Shown: positions 7,795 to 19,468, counted from the stretch's first letter. The stretch: 37,202 nucleotides of DNA from Acidocella sp. (GCF_028687955.1 NZ_JAQTZC010000014.1:1-37202), one strand, 5' to 3'. Notes: generated by a model not told the origin, from the letters alone. Numbers and translations are program-made.

Positions 7795-9222
7795 CTAAGC
7801 GCCGTAGCCGATCATGCCTTTGATTTCGAGCATGTCATTCAGGCCGAAATCCACATATTCACGGCCGTTGCCCGATTGCTTGTAGCCGCCGAAGGGAGCG
7901 AACAAATCCCATTCGGGATAGTTGATGTATACGCTGCCCGCCCGCATTTCACGCGCCACCGCGCGGGCTTTTTCCAGGTCCTTGCTCTGCACGTAAGCCG
8001 CCAGGCCGTAGACTGTGTCGTTGGCGATCTCGATCGCCTCGTCCAGCGTGTCATAAGGCAGGATCGAGAGTACGGGGCCAAAAATCTCCTCGCGCGCGAT
8101 GGTCATGTTGCGCGTGACATTGCCGAACACGGTTGGCTTCACGAAATAGCCGCCGCTCAGGCCATCGGGGCGGCCCAGTCCGCCGGTTGCCAGCGTTGCG
8201 CCCTCCTCGATGCCGGTTTTGATCAGGCGCTGCACCTTGTCAAACTGAACCTGGCTGACTAGCGGCCCCAGCACCGTGCTGTTGCCAAAGGCCGGACCGA
8301 CCGTCTGCTTGGCGGCTTCATCGGCGGCGATGGCCATCGCCGCATCGTGCATCATGCGCGGCACCAGCATGCGCGTTGCCGCATCGCAGGACTGGCCGCT
8401 GTTGACGAAACAGGCGCCGACGCCCTGGCGTACGGCGGCGTCCAGATCCACATCGGGCAGCAGGATGTTGGCGGATTTGCCGCCAAGCTCCTGCGCGACG
8501 CGCTTCACTGTATTAGCCGCGGCCTTGGCCACCAGAATTCCCGCGCGGGTGGAGCCGGTGAAGGACATCATGTCCACACCAGGATGTTCGGCGAGTTTCT
8601 GGCCGACGGAGGGCCCATCGCCGTTGACCATGTTGAACACGCCCTTGGGCAGCCCGGCCTCATGCATGATCTCGGCGAAGATGATCGCGTTGACCGGCGC
8701 GATTTCGCTGGGTTTGAGCACCATGGTGTTGCCGGCCGCAATCGCGGGGGCGACCTTTGAGACGATCTGGTTCAGCGGCCAGTTCCAGGGGGTGATGAGC
8801 CCAACGACACCGAGGGGTTCCTTCACCACCAGCGTGGTGCCGCGCTTCTCGCTCCACTCGAAATTCGGCAGCGCCTTGATCAGCGCGGCAAAATGCGCCT
8901 GCCCGGCGACAACCTGCGCCTCGCGCGCAAAGCCGATGGGCGCGCCCATTTCATGTGCGCAGGCATCCGCGATTTCACCCATCCGGCGTTCATAAATCGC
9001 CAGGCAGGTTTTCAGCAGCTCCAACCGTTCCTTCGGCGTGGTGTGCGAGAACGAGTGGAAAGCCGCCCGCGCCGCTGCCACGGCTTTGTTTACATCGGCA
9101 ACGCTGCCGCCGGAAATCTCGGTATAGGGCTGCCCGGTTGAAGGATCGATGACGGTGATGCGGTTGGGCACCACCGGGTCAACCCAGGCGCCATCGATGT
9201 AGAATTTCAGGTTATTGGACAT
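7795..9222 (-). CDS. NAD(P)-dependent aldehyde dehydrogenase
   Basis: 475 aa, the full length for the ALDH superfamily. Catalytic Cys279 (NSGQSCDAAT) and general base Glu245 (QELGGKS) are present, with the cofactor-binding block TPWNWPLNQ and KPSEIAP and the C-terminal FGGYKQSGNGRE. A strong ribosome site (AGGAG, 7 nt before the ATG) fixes the start. It oxidises an aldehyde to an acid; the substrate cannot be read from sequence. It is divergent from the GFA-family gene and lies in the accessory stretch with the flavin monooxygenase, so a shared catabolic role is possible but only inferred. Confidence 0.92.
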   Translation of the reverse strand: MSNNLKFYIDGAWVDPVVPNRITVIDPSTGQPYTEISGGSVADVNKAVAAARAAFHSFSHTTPKERLELLKTCLAIYERRMGEIADACAHEMGAPIGFAREAQVVAGQAHFAALIKALPNFEWSEKRGTTLVVKEPLGVVGLITPWNWPLNQIVSKVAPAIAAGNTMVLKPSEIAPVNAIIFAEIMHEAGLPKGVFNMVNGDGPSVGQKLAEHPGVDMMSFTGSTRAGILVAKAAANTVKRVAQELGGKSANILLPDVDLDAAVRQGVGACFVNSGQSCDAATRMLVPRMMHDAAMAIAADEAAKQTVGPAFGNSTVLGPLVSQVQFDKVQRLIKTGIEEGATLATGGLGRPDGLSGGYFVKPTVFGNVTRNMTIAREEIFGPVLSILPYDTLDEAIEIANDTVYGLAAYVQSKDLEKARAVAREMRAGSVYINYPEWDLFAPFGGYKQSGNGREYVDFGLNDMLEIKGMIGYGA

Positions 9223-9321
9223 TTGCTCTCCTGTGCAGCTGCGGTGTGTTAAGCATGGCCGGTAAAACCGCGGTCAGCGGTGGTGCTTGCCATGACGTGA
9301 AACTGGTCAGGAGTTTAGCAG

Positions 9322-9726
9322 ATGCGGCTTACGGGTGCTTGTCTTTGCAGCGCAATCGCCTATGAATTTTTGTGCGCAGGCGGCGAGGTTGCCGATTATT
9401 GCCACTGCCGCCAATGCCAAAAATCCAGCGGCGCGCCGGTGCTGGCTTGGATTCAGGTGGCGCCGTCAAACTTCCGCATTACGCGCGGCCAGGCCAGGGC
9501 CTATGGCTCATCGGCCCATTCAACCCGCTGGTTCTGCCCCGATTGCGGCACGCCGCTGTATATGACCGACAGGGAAGGCCGGTCGGTGGGGATCACCCTG
9601 GGAACGCTGGATACCCCCAACGCCATCCACCCCACCGTTCATGGCTGGGATTGCGAGCGCCTGGAATGGTTTGCCACAACTGACAGCCTGCCGCGCTACG
9701 CGAAGGCACCGCCTTACGATTTGTAG
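9322..9726 (+). CDS. GFA-family zinc-binding protein
   Basis: 134 aa. Zinc-ligand cysteines of the GFA (glutathione-dependent formaldehyde-activating-like, CENP-V) fold are all present: Cys7 and Cys9 (GACLCSAIAY), Cys27/Cys29/Cys32 (YCHCRQCQKSSG) and Cys72/Cys75 (FCPDCGTPLY). AGGAG 11 nt upstream supports the ATG. The Gfa enzyme activity of the family is disputed, and most members have no proven reaction. It converges on pckA with 20 nt between stops. Confidence 0.88.
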   Translation: MRLTGACLCSAIAYEFLCAGGEVADYCHCRQCQKSSGAPVLAWIQVAPSNFRITRGQARAYGSSAHSTRWFCPDCGTPLYMTDREGRSVGITLGTLDTPNAIHPTVHGWDCERLEWFATTDSLPRYAKAPPYDL

Positions 9727-9746
9727 GGCGGCGCCAGGGGGCAGCT

Positions 9747-11363
9747 TTAAGCCGCGGCGCGGATGGCGGCGGCCTTCACATCTTCGTCGACCAGATCGGC
9801 GAAGGTCGAGAAATTATCGACGAAGCGCTGCACCAGGCCTTTGGCGGCCAGGTCATAAGCCGCGGGGTCGGCCCAGGCGGTGCGCGGGTCGAGCACCTCG
9901 TCGGGCATGTTGTTCACATGCAGGGGGATTTGCAGCCCAAAGAACGGGTCGGTGCGGTATTCCACATTGTCCAGCTCGCCCGCCAGGGCGGCGCGCAGCA
10001 GGGCGCGGGTATGGGTGATGGACATGCGCTTACCCACGCCATAGGCCCCGCCGGTCCAGCCGGTGTTCACCAGCCAGCAGGAGGCGCCGGTTCTGGCGAT
10101 GAACGCCTGCAGCAGCTTGCCATAGACCTGCGGGTGGCGCGGCAGGAAGGGCGAGCCGAAACAGGTTGAGAAGGTGGCCTGCGGCTCGGAGCCGAGGCCC
10201 TTTTCCGTCCCGGCGACGCGCGCGGTGTAGCCGGAGAGGAAGTGGTACATTGCCTGCGCCGGGTTGAGCCGGGAAATCGGCGGGAGCACGCCGAAGGCAT
10301 CGGCGGTGAGCATGATGACGTTTTTGGGCGTTCCGCCGCGGCCGGAAAGCTCCACATTGGGGATGAATTCCACCGGGTAGCAGGCGCGGGTGTTCTCCGT
10401 ATAGGTCTGGTCGGTCAGGTCCAGGCGGCCTTGCGGGTCGGCCACGACATTTTCCAGCACGGTGCCGAAACGGTGCGACGCAGCCCAGATTTCCGGCTCG
10501 TTCTTCTGGCTGAGGTCGATGACCTTCGCGTAGCAGCCGCCTTCGAAGTTGAACACGCCTTCCGGCCCCCAGCCATGCTCGTCATCGCCGATCAGGCGGC
10601 GGGCGGGGTCGGAGGAGAGGGTGGTTTTGCCGGTGCCCGAGAGGCCGAAGAACAATGCGGCGTCTTCCTGCGGGCCGATATTGGCGGAGCAGTGCATCGG
10701 CAGCACGCCGCGCTCCGGCAGGATCCAGTTCATCACCGTGAAGATCGATTTTTTGATTTCACCCGCATATTGCGTGCCGGCGATGACGATCATCTTTTCC
10801 GCGAAGGAGAGTACGACGGCGGATGAGGATTTCACCCCGTCGATGGCGGGGTCCGCCTCGAAATCCGGCGCGTGCAGAATCACATAATCGGGCACGAATC
10901 CGGCGAGGTCTTCCGCCGGCGGGCGGATGAACATGTTGCGTGCGAACATCGCGTGCCAGGCGCCCGTTGTAACCAGGCGGATGCTGATGCGGTTTGCCGG
11001 ATCGGCCCCTGCGTAGACGTCTTGCGTGAAGAGCTCGCGGCCCTGCAGATATGCCTGCACGCGGCCTTTGAGCATGGCGAAGCTGCTTTCCGGTAGCCGC
11101 TGGTTGACCTTGCCCCACCATACACTCCCGGTGGTGGAGGGTTCATCGACGACAAATTTATCCCCGGCCGAGCGCCCGGTATGCACGCCGGTGCGCACGA
11201 TAAGCGCGCCGTCAGCCGAGAGCCGGCCCTCGTTTTTGCGCAGGGAATGCGCCACGAGAGCCGGGGCGGTGAGGTTGGCGTGCAGTGCGGCGGCGACGCG
11301 AACACCTGTGCCGGCGAGGGGAACTGCATCATGGAGATTGGCGAGATCGGTCATGTGGGTCAC
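9747..11363 (-). CDS. pckA: Phosphoenolpyruvate carboxykinase (ATP)
   Basis: About 538 aa. It decarboxylates and phosphorylates oxaloacetate to PEP, the entry step of gluconeogenesis. The P-loop GLSGTGKTTLSSDP, the metal site LIGDDEHGW, the kinase-1a-type block ILPERGVLPMHCSANIG and the FLSGYTARVAGTE segment are all visible. The start is uncertain: GTG 11363 lies 11 nt after AGAGGA, ATG 11354 is 9 nt farther, and TTG 11390 extends the frame. In many alphaproteobacteria pckA neighbours chvI-chvG and responds to ChvI; the same neighbourhood is kept here with one gene in between. Confidence 0.96.
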   Translation of the reverse strand: MTHMTDLANLHDAVPLAGTGVRVAAALHANLTAPALVAHSLRKNEGRLSADGALIVRTGVHTGRSAGDKFVVDEPSTTGSVWWGKVNQRLPESSFAMLKGRVQAYLQGRELFTQDVYAGADPANRISIRLVTTGAWHAMFARNMFIRPPAEDLAGFVPDYVILHAPDFEADPAIDGVKSSSAVVLSFAEKMIVIAGTQYAGEIKKSIFTVMNWILPERGVLPMHCSANIGPQEDAALFFGLSGTGKTTLSSDPARRLIGDDEHGWGPEGVFNFEGGCYAKVIDLSQKNEPEIWAASHRFGTVLENVVADPQGRLDLTDQTYTENTRACYPVEFIPNVELSGRGGTPKNVIMLTADAFGVLPPISRLNPAQAMYHFLSGYTARVAGTEKGLGSEPQATFSTCFGSPFLPRHPQVYGKLLQAFIARTGASCWLVNTGWTGGAYGVGKRMSITHTRALLRAALAGELDNVEYRTDPFFGLQIPLHVNNMPDEVLDPRTAWADPAAYDLAAKGLVQRFVDNFSTFADLVDEDVKAAAIRAAA

Positions 11364-11425
11364 GGTTGAAACGTTCCTCTCTGGCTGCAATCTGTTTCTT
11401 CATAAGCAGCGTAATATACCTTGTA

Positions 11426-11914
11426 TCAACCGGAATACTTCTCAAAAATGAGGTTAATTTCATGCTGCAATGCGGCGAGCTGCAGCCGGGACGCAGCGGC
11501 AAATCCGCCGACATAATGCGCGTCGTTCACTTCCAGGCGCCATAGGTTGAAATCCGTGAACCCGGCATATTGGGCGGCATAGGGGTGTATCCGTAGGAAG
11601 CGTTCACGGGCTGTGGGGGCGGTGCTGATCCGCGCCGTGCCGCTGAGCAGCAGCCGCGGGGCCGTCTGCGGGTTTTCATCCACGGGGGCGCCGGTGATCA
11701 GCAGGGCGCAGGCCGGGTTGGCGCGCAGGTTTCTGGTGTGGGCCGCAAGGTCTGAGAGCAGCAGGAGGGGAGCGCCGTCCGCCGCTGGCGCCGGTGTCGC
11801 AAGGGCGGCATGGGGCAGGCCGGCCGGGGTTGTGGTGGCCAGAGTGCCCGCCCGCGCGGTTGCAAGCAGGCTGGCCGCCTCCGCGTAAAAATTCCGCTCT
11901 TGATTTGCTGCCAT
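11426..11914 (-). CDS. Pyridoxamine-phosphate-oxidase-like FMN split-barrel protein
   Basis: 162 aa from ATG 11914, with GGAG 10 nt upstream. LLATARAGTLATTTPAGLPHA and the later GAPLLLLSDLAAHTRNL...PACALLI are typical of HugZ/PNPOx-like split barrels, and the C-terminal HYVGGFAAASRL also fits HugZ-type proteins. The C-terminal DUF2470 domain of some HugZ-type proteins is missing. Members bind FMN or heme; the role here is unknown. It is divergent from chvI (59-bp shared upstream region) and upstream of pckA on the same strand. Confidence 0.82.
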   Translation of the reverse strand: MAANQERNFYAEAASLLATARAGTLATTTPAGLPHAALATPAPAADGAPLLLLSDLAAHTRNLRANPACALLITGAPVDENPQTAPRLLLSGTARISTAPTARERFLRIHPYAAQYAGFTDFNLWRLEVNDAHYVGGFAAASRLQLAALQHEINLIFEKYSG

Positions 11915-11973
11915 AATCCGGTCACTCCCACGATGCACTTGACACTTATGTCCGTAAATATGAGTCCCAGTAG

Positions 11974-12675
11974 ATGAAACACACAATTGCCCTGGTCGAT
12001 GACGACCGCAACATCCTTACCTCCGTCTCGATGACGCTGGAACAGGAGGGGTTCGACGTGCGGACCTTCACGGACGGTGAGTCGGCATTGCAGGCCCTTT
12101 TGGCCAAACCGGCCGACCTTGCGGTGCTGGACATTAAAATGCCGCGCATGGATGGCATGGAACTGCTGCAAAAATTACGCGCACGCTCGGCCATGCCGGT
12201 GATCTTCCTCACCAGCAAGGACGATGAGCTGGACGAGTTGATGGGTCTGCGCCTGGGCGCGGACGACTACATTACCAAGCCGTTCAGCCAGAGGCTGCTG
12301 CTGGAGCGTATCCGCGCCCTGCTGCGCCGCAACGAGGCGTCCAAGGCCGAGGGGTCGGGCGCTGCCCCCGCGAGCGTTTTAACCAGGGGCAACCTCACGC
12401 TGGACGAGACCAAGCACCAGTGCCTCTGGAAGGGCAAGGACATCCAGCTTACCGTCACCGAGTTTCTTCTGGTGAAGGCTCTGGCCCAGCGCCCCGGCAT
12501 GGTGAAGTCGCGCGACCAGCTGATTGACGCCGCCTATGGCGAGAACGTGTATGTGGATGATCGCACCATCGATAGCCATGTGAAGCGTCTGCGCAAGAAA
12601 TTCCGCAACGAGGATGGCGAGTTCGACCAGATCGAGACGCTCTACGGGATCGGCTACCGCTACAAGGAAGCGTAA
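11974..12675 (+). CDS. chvI: Response regulator ChvI (OmpR/PhoB family)
   Basis: 233 aa. The receiver domain has the acidic pocket LVDDDRN, phospho-acceptor Asp53 ([12 protein letters not shown]) and Lys102 (YITKPF). The C-terminal winged helix ends with [16 protein letters not shown]...YGIGYRY. The match to ChvI of alphaproteobacteria is close along the whole length. ChvI/ChvG senses acidity or envelope state and controls envelope and metabolic genes. No good ribosome site precedes the ATG. The sensor gene chvG follows, and pckA is nearby on the other strand. Confidence 0.93.
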   Translation: MKHTIALVDDDRNILTSVSMTLEQEGFDVRTFTDGESALQALLAKPADLAVLDIKMPRMDGMELLQKLRARSAMPVIFLTSKDDELDELMGLRLGADDYITKPFSQRLLLERIRALLRRNEASKAEGSGAAPASVLTRGNLTLDETKHQCLWKGKDIQLTVTEFLLVKALAQRPGMVKSRDQLIDAAYGENVYVDDRTIDSHVKRLRKKFRNEDGEFDQIETLYGIGYRYKEA

Positions 12676-12703
12676 GTTTGCATATGACCGTCCCGGCCGC
12701 CGC

Positions 12704-14338
12704 ATGACGCATAAAAAACCCCGCCTTTCGCGGCTGCTGCGCGATATCCTGCTGGTCAACCTGCTCCCCGTGGCGTTGATATTCGCGGCGCTGTTCTATC
12801 TGGACCAGTATCAGCAGGGGCTGCTCAGCGCCGAGGTTTCCGCCTTGCGTGAGCAGGCGCGGATTTACGCCAGCGCCGTGGCGCAAACCGCCGTGCAGGA
12901 AAACACCAGCGGGGCCACCATCAATCCGGATCTGGCGCAGCCGCTGCTCTACCAGCTGACCGAGCCTTCCCCCAACGCGCAGGCGCTGATCTACGGGCCG
13001 GATGGCGAGTTGATCGCCAATTCGCGCGTGCATCCCGGCCCTGGCGGGGCGATTGTTACCGAACCGCTTGCCGCGCCGCCGCCGCAGGGGTTTTTCCCCC
13101 GCGCGATCAGCTTCATTTACGACCAGTTGCTGGGGTCCGTGGCGGGGCCGGTTGATGAAACCGGGCTCGTGGGCTCCGGCGCCGGGCAGAACCCGGCCAC
13201 CTTGGGCTGGCAGCCCGATGCGCGTCAGGCTCTGCAACTCACCAGCGCCGGCCCGGACCAGGAGGCTCCGCCGTTTGTGCGGCGCGACAAGCAGGGGCAG
13301 TTGCTCATTACAGTCGCCGAGCCGATCCAGCGCAGCCAGCAGAGCGTGGGGACGGTGCTGCTGACGCGCGAGGCCGCCGAGGTGGACAGTGCCGTGCTGG
13401 CGGTGCGAATTTCCATCCTCGGTCTGTTCGCCCTGGCGCTGGGGCTTACCGTCATCGTCTCGTTCTATCTGGCCCGTACCATCGCCAGCCCGATTCTGCG
13501 GCTGGCCGGGGCGGCAGCACTGATGCGAGAGGGCCGCGCGCGCACCCAGGCGCTACCCGAGAGCATAACCGAGCGCAACGATGAGATCGGCACCCTGGCC
13601 CGCGCGCTGGATGGCTCGGCCAAAGCGTTGTGGGCGCGGATGGACGCGATCGAGCAATTTGCCGCCGATGTCAGCCATGAGATCAAAAATCCGCTGTCCT
13701 CCATCCGCTCGGCCATTGAGACACTGAGCCGCGTCGAGGACCCCGCCCGTGCCGCGCGCCTGCTCGCCATCATCACCCAGGATGTCGCCCGGCTGGACCG
13801 GCTGATCACCGATATCTCGGATTCTTCGCGGCTGGATTCCGAGCTTTCGCGCAGCAAGATGGATATCGTCGATATGGCGCGCATTCTCGCCACGCTGGCC
13901 GAGATCCACGATGCCACCCGCAAGGAAGGCGGCCCCTATGTGGTGGTGGACGCCCCGGCGGTGGGGCTTTTCGTGCGCGGGGCGGAAAACCGGCTGGTCC
14001 AGGTGCTGCGCAACCTGATTGGCAATGCCATTTCCTTCAGCCCGCCCAATGGTAAAATCTGGCTACGCGGGCGCGAGACCGGCGGCATGGTGGAGTTGGC
14101 GGTGGAGGATGAAGGCCCCGGCATCCCCGATGCCAAGCTGGACGGTATTTTTGACCGTTTTTATTCCGAACGGCCGCAGAGCGAGCAGTTCGGCAGCCAT
14201 TCCGGCCTGGGCCTCTCCATCTCCCGCCAGATCGTCGAAGCGCATCTGGGCCGCATCTCGGCCGAGAACCGGCGCAATGAGGAAGGCGCCATCATCGGCG
14301 CGCGCTTCGTGATCAGACTGCCAAAAGCCGAAGGGTGA
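12704..14338 (+). CDS. chvG: Sensor histidine kinase ChvG
   Basis: 544 aa from ATG 12704. Two membrane helices (about residues 10-30 and 235-257) enclose a periplasmic sensor domain, followed by a HAMP region, the HisKA box with phospho-acceptor His325 ([13 protein letters not shown]) and the ATPase domain with N-box [10 protein letters not shown]1 DEGPGIPD and a later [15 protein letters not shown]. It transfers phosphate to ChvI. The intergenic gap to chvI is 28 nt and carries a tiny frame (ATG 12684) that stops over the chvG start. In Rhizobiales chvG is followed by hprK and PTS genes; here upp follows 4 nt downstream. Confidence 0.92.
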   Translation: MTHKKPRLSRLLRDILLVNLLPVALIFAALFYLDQYQQGLLSAEVSALREQARIYASAVAQTAVQENTSGATINPDLAQPLLYQLTEPSPNAQALIYGPDGELIANSRVHPGPGGAIVTEPLAAPPPQGFFPRAISFIYDQLLGSVAGPVDETGLVGSGAGQNPATLGWQPDARQALQLTSAGPDQEAPPFVRRDKQGQLLITVAEPIQRSQQSVGTVLLTREAAEVDSAVLAVRISILGLFALALGLTVIVSFYLARTIASPILRLAGAAALMREGRARTQALPESITERNDEIGTLARALDGSAKALWARMDAIEQFAADVSHEIKNPLSSIRSAIETLSRVEDPARAARLLAIITQDVARLDRLITDISDSSRLDSELSRSKMDIVDMARILATLAEIHDATRKEGGPYVVVDAPAVGLFVRGAENRLVQVLRNLIGNAISFSPPNGKIWLRGRETGGMVELAVEDEGPGIPDAKLDGIFDRFYSERPQSEQFGSHSGLGLSISRQIVEAHLGRISAENRRNEEGAIIGARFVIRLPKAEG

Positions 14339-14342
14339 GCAA

Positions 14343-14966
14343 ATGGTTACCGTGATCGATCATCCTCTGGTGCAGCATAAGTTGACCTTGCTGCGCCGCA
14401 AGGAGACCACCACCGGCGAGTTCCGCCGCCTTTGCCGGGAAATCGCGTTGCTGCTCGGCTATGAGGTGCTGCGCGATCTGCCGCTGGAGCCCATCACCAT
14501 CGAAACGCCGCTGGAGCGGATGCAGGCGGTGCAGGTCTCGGGCAAAAAACTCTGCTTCATCTCGGTGCTGCGGGCCGGGGAAGGGATTCTGGACGGTATT
14601 CTGGATCTGGTGCCCTCGGCGCGGATTGGCCATGTGGGGCTGTACCGCGACCCGGTGACGCATGAGCCGGTGAAATATTATTTTAAGGTGCCTGAGGGCA
14701 TGGCCGAGCGCTTGTGCATCGTGGTGGACCCGATGCTCGCCACCGGCCACTCAGCCGCCGCCGCCGTGACCATGTTGAAGGAGGCCGGCGCAAGGCGGAT
14801 CAAATTCGTCTGCCTGCTCGCCGCACCCGAGGGGCTGGCGTGGTTTGAGGCCGCGCACCCGGATGTGCCGGTGTTCGCCGCCGCGGTGGACCGTGAGCTG
14901 GACGACCACGCCTACATCCACCCCGGCCTGGGCGACGCCGGGGACCGGCTTTTTGGCACGAAGTAG
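14343..14966 (+). CDS. upp: Uracil phosphoribosyltransferase
   Basis: 207 aa, standard length. It converts uracil and PRPP to UMP in pyrimidine salvage. The PRPP-binding loop [16 protein letters not shown] near residues 128-143, the N-terminal [12 protein letters not shown] and the uracil-binding C-terminal [16 protein letters not shown] are diagnostic. It begins 4 nt after the chvG stop, so it is probably co-transcribed with chvIG. Confidence 0.96.
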   Translation: MVTVIDHPLVQHKLTLLRRKETTTGEFRRLCREIALLLGYEVLRDLPLEPITIETPLERMQAVQVSGKKLCFISVLRAGEGILDGILDLVPSARIGHVGLYRDPVTHEPVKYYFKVPEGMAERLCIVVDPMLATGHSAAAAVTMLKEAGARRIKFVCLLAAPEGLAWFEAAHPDVPVFAAAVDRELDDHAYIHPGLGDAGDRLFGTK

Positions 14967-14970
14967 GGCC

Positions 14971-14995
14971 GGCCAGGAGGCAACGCCCCCTGGCC
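14971..14995. terminator. Bidirectional terminator hairpin between upp and acs
   Basis: GGCCAGGAGGC pairs with GCCCCCTGGCC (one mismatch) around AAC. It lies between two converging stop codons and lacks a long T-tract. Confidence 0.5.
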
Positions 14996-15003
14996 CTGAG
15001 GGC

Positions 15004-16938
<1,935 letters not shown>

Positions 16939-17264
16939 ATTCGACGCTCCATATCTATTATAGGCTTGATTGCTTATGCCAAGAATTGCGCGGCTTCGGA
17001 AGCCTGTCCCAAATTTTAGCACATAGCGAACCGGGGCCGCAGGAAAAATCAGGCTTCAGGAAGGGGCGTGCCGTGGCGGAGGGATTAGGAAGTCGTTGAC
17101 AATACCAAAGGTTTCTGCGCGAGATTTGGGGGCAATCGACTTTGGCTTGACTTGGGAACGCGCTCCCGGCGACCGGACGCATACAAGATTAACCAGAACC
17201 CGGTTGTCCCTCAATCCGCGCGGCAGGCGCGCGGCGGGCCAATGTTAAGGAGCGACGACGAGTA
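16939..17264. other. Divergent intergenic region acs / cold-shock gene
   Basis: 326 bp without a credible gene. It must hold the promoters of both flanking genes. TTGACA at 17096 and TTGACT at 17147 resemble -35 boxes for the cold-shock gene, but no matching -10 box at normal spacing is clear. The part near 17205-17235 is GC-rich with short inverted repeats and may be a structured leader, as is common for cold-shock mRNAs. Confidence 0.35.
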
Positions 17265-17468
17265 ATGGCTACCGGCACTGTTAAGTGGTTCAACACCACC
17301 AAAGGATATGGTTTTATTGTTCCCCAGGACGGCGGCAAGGACGTGTTCGTCCACATTACCGCTGTGCAGTCCGCAGGTCTGCGCGGCTTGAACGAGGGCC
17401 AGAAGGTCACGTTCGACATCGCGATGGAACGTGGCAAGGCAGCCGCGATCAATCTTAAAGCGGTCTGA
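17265..17468 (+). CDS. Cold-shock-domain protein (CspA family)
   Basis: 67 aa single cold-shock domain. RNP1 (KGYGFIVP, residues 13-20) and RNP2 (VFVHI, residues 27-31) are intact, with the family start TGTVKWFN. It binds single-stranded RNA/DNA and melts RNA structures. AAGGAG lies 12 nt before the ATG. A strong terminator follows, so the gene is monocistronic. Whether it is cold-induced cannot be told. Confidence 0.95.
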   Translation: MATGTVKWFNTTKGYGFIVPQDGGKDVFVHITAVQSAGLRGLNEGQKVTFDIAMERGKAAAINLKAV

Positions 17469-17514
17469 GCCGCAGCGCCGGCGTGATGCCGGTTGAACCG
17501 GGTTCGCGCAGGCT

Positions 17515-17545
17515 AAACGGGGTCCTCGGGCCCCGTTATTTTTGT
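17515..17545 (+). terminator. Rho-independent terminator of the cold-shock gene
   Basis: AACGGGG (17516-17522) pairs with CCCCGTT (17531-17537), followed by ATTTTTGTT. Classic form. Confidence 0.8.
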
Positions 17546-17694
17546 TGCGCTGGGTGAAAAACACCGCTACCCGGGCATATGGTTCAGGGTATGCTTGGCA
17601 AACGGGCTGCGGGCTGAACGGAGCTGTCGCCGGTGCTGAATGATGACTCTTCCACAATACCGGGTCTGCGCGGCGGCATCATGAGGGGGAAGGC

Positions 17695-19338
17695 ATGGAC
17701 GGTTTGAACACGCCGCAGCCGGTGCCGGTCTTTGAGCCGGCGGGTGAGCCGGCCTTTGCCATGCTCGACGATGCCGTGCGCCGGTTCGCCACCCGGCCGG
17801 CGCTTGATTTTCTGGGCCGCCGCTGGAGTTATGGGCAACTGGGCCAGCTGACCAACCGTGCCGCCGCCGGCCTGCAGAAGCTCGGTGTCAGGCAGGGGGT
17901 GAATGTCGGCCTTTGCCTGCCCAACTGCCCTTACAGCGTTATCATGTACCATGCCATCCTCAAGGCCGGCGGCACGGTGGTTAACTTCAACCCGTTGTAT
18001 ACCTTGTCCGAGATCGAGGCGCAGGCGCGCGAAACCGATGTCACGATCATGGTTTCCATGGATCTTGCCCTCATCCAGGACAAAATCGGCAAGCTGGCGG
18101 CGGGCGGGCTGTTCAAGCGTGTCATCGTCTGCCCGATGGCCTCCCTCCTCACGCCGCTTAAAGCCATCGCGTTGCGGCTGTTCAAGCGCAAGCAACTGGC
18201 GCGGGTTCCTGATCATGCCCCTTATGTAACATTCGAGCGGCTGACCTCCGGCCTGGCGCAGCCAGCCCCCGTCGCGGTCGATCCGGCCCGCCATATCGCG
18301 GTGCTGCAATTCACCGGCGGCACCACGGGAAAGCCGAAGGCCGCCCAGCTCACCCATGCCAATATCAGTGTGAATGTCCGCCAGGTGCTGGCGGCGCTGC
18401 CTGGCGTTATCCCTGGCGAGGAGCGGATGCTGGCAATTCTGCCGCTTTTTCACGTCTTCGCCATGACCGCCGTGATGAATCTGTCGTTGAGCATCGGCGC
18501 TGAGATTATTCTGCTGCCCAGGCTGGACCTGAAGCTGCTGATGCGAACCATTCACCGCCGCCGCCCGACCATTCTGCCCGGCGTGCCCACGCTCTTCACC
18601 GCCATCAGCAACGCCGCCGAGGCATCGGGCAAAACCGATCTGAGCTTCATCAAATTCTGCGTCTCCGGCGGCGCTCCGCTCTCCGAGGAGGTGCGCGCCC
18701 GATTCGAGCGCATTTCGCGTTGCCATATCCTGGAAGGCTATGGCCTTTCGGAAACCTCGCCGGTGCTCACACTTAGCCTGCCGGGGACGGGCAAGCGCGG
18801 CAGCGTCGGGCGCGCGCTGCAAGGCACAACCATTGAAATTCGCGACCTTGAAAACCCGGTGGTGATTCTGCCGCAGGGCGCGCGCGGCGAGATTTGCGCG
18901 CGTGGGCCGCAGGTGATGCCCGGTTACTACCACCAGCGCGAAGAAGCCCAGGTTTTCATCGATGGCGCCTTTCGCACCGGCGATATCGGCTATCTCGACG
19001 AGGATGGCTATCTCTTCATCGTTGACCGTATCAAGGACATCATCATCTGCGGTGGTTACAATGTTTATCCCCGCACAATCGAGGAAGCGGCCTACCAGCA
19101 CCCCGCCGTGCAGGACGCCATCGCCATCGGCGTGCCGGACGCGTACCGTGGCCAGGCGCCGAAGCTGTTTGTTGCCTTGCGCCCCGGCCAGCAGGCCACC
19201 GGCGCGCAAATTCTGGAATTTCTGCAAACGCGCCTGAACAAAATTGAAATGCCAAGGTCGGTTGAGGTGCGCGAGACCCTGCCGCGCACCATGGTCGGCA
19301 AACTCTCCAAAAAGGAATTGCTGGCCGAGGAGACGTGA
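17695..19338 (+). CDS. Acyl-CoA synthetase (long/medium-chain fatty acid or dicarboxylate CoA ligase)
   Basis: 547 aa member of the AMP-binding adenylate-forming family. Motifs: FTGGTTGKPKAAQLTH, GYGLSETSPV, RTGDIGYLDEDGYLFIVDR, IIICGGYNVYPRTIEE and C-terminal catalytic Lys in MVGKLSKKEL. It activates a carboxylic acid as an acyl-CoA, most like FadD/PimA-type ligases. A purine-rich GAGGGGGAAGG just before the ATG sets the start. It stands alone, with repeat copy B beginning 4 nt after its stop codon. The full-length open frame on the opposite strand is a codon-bias shadow. Confidence 0.9.
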   Translation: MDGLNTPQPVPVFEPAGEPAFAMLDDAVRRFATRPALDFLGRRWSYGQLGQLTNRAAAGLQKLGVRQGVNVGLCLPNCPYSVIMYHAILKAGGTVVNFNPLYTLSEIEAQARETDVTIMVSMDLALIQDKIGKLAAGGLFKRVIVCPMASLLTPLKAIALRLFKRKQLARVPDHAPYVTFERLTSGLAQPAPVAVDPARHIAVLQFTGGTTGKPKAAQLTHANISVNVRQVLAALPGVIPGEERMLAILPLFHVFAMTAVMNLSLSIGAEIILLPRLDLKLLMRTIHRRRPTILPGVPTLFTAISNAAEASGKTDLSFIKFCVSGGAPLSEEVRARFERISRCHILEGYGLSETSPVLTLSLPGTGKRGSVGRALQGTTIEIRDLENPVVILPQGARGEICARGPQVMPGYYHQREEAQVFIDGAFRTGDIGYLDEDGYLFIVDRIKDIIICGGYNVYPRTIEEAAYQHPAVQDAIAIGVPDAYRGQAPKLFVALRPGQQATGAQILEFLQTRLNKIEMPRSVEVRETLPRTMVGKLSKKELLAEET

Positions 19339-19341
19339 TTA

Positions 19342-19468
19342 ATACCAGTCAGCCTTAAGGCTGACTGGTATGCGCGCGGGGCTGGTGGGGCGGCCGCACG
19401 CAAAATCAAGAGCTTATACCAGCCCGCCACCAAACCCAGAGAGTCAAGCTCTTGGCGGGCTGGTATAA
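19342..19468. repeat. 127-bp triple-hairpin repeat, copy B
   Basis: Identical to copy A (111-237) except for two substitutions in the GC-rich middle (near 19399 and 19405). It starts 4 nt after the acyl-CoA ligase stop. Arms: palindrome 19342-19371, GC-rich palindrome 19372-19401, and perfect 16-bp arms 19414-19429 / 19453-19468. Near-identity over 19 kb suggests recent spread or active conservation. The following 19469-19613 stretch holds no gene and ends AT-rich. Confidence 0.85.

Noticed and set aside
17096-17152. Sigma-70 promoter of the cold-shock gene
   Set aside because: TTGACA and TTGACT boxes are present, but no -10 hexamer at 16-18 bp spacing was found, so it was not listed as a promoter.
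17584-19227. 547-codon open frame on the minus strand opposite the acyl-CoA ligase
   Set aside because: It mirrors the GC-rich codons of the real gene, has no known motifs, and is interrupted in function by the clearly conserved plus-strand protein.
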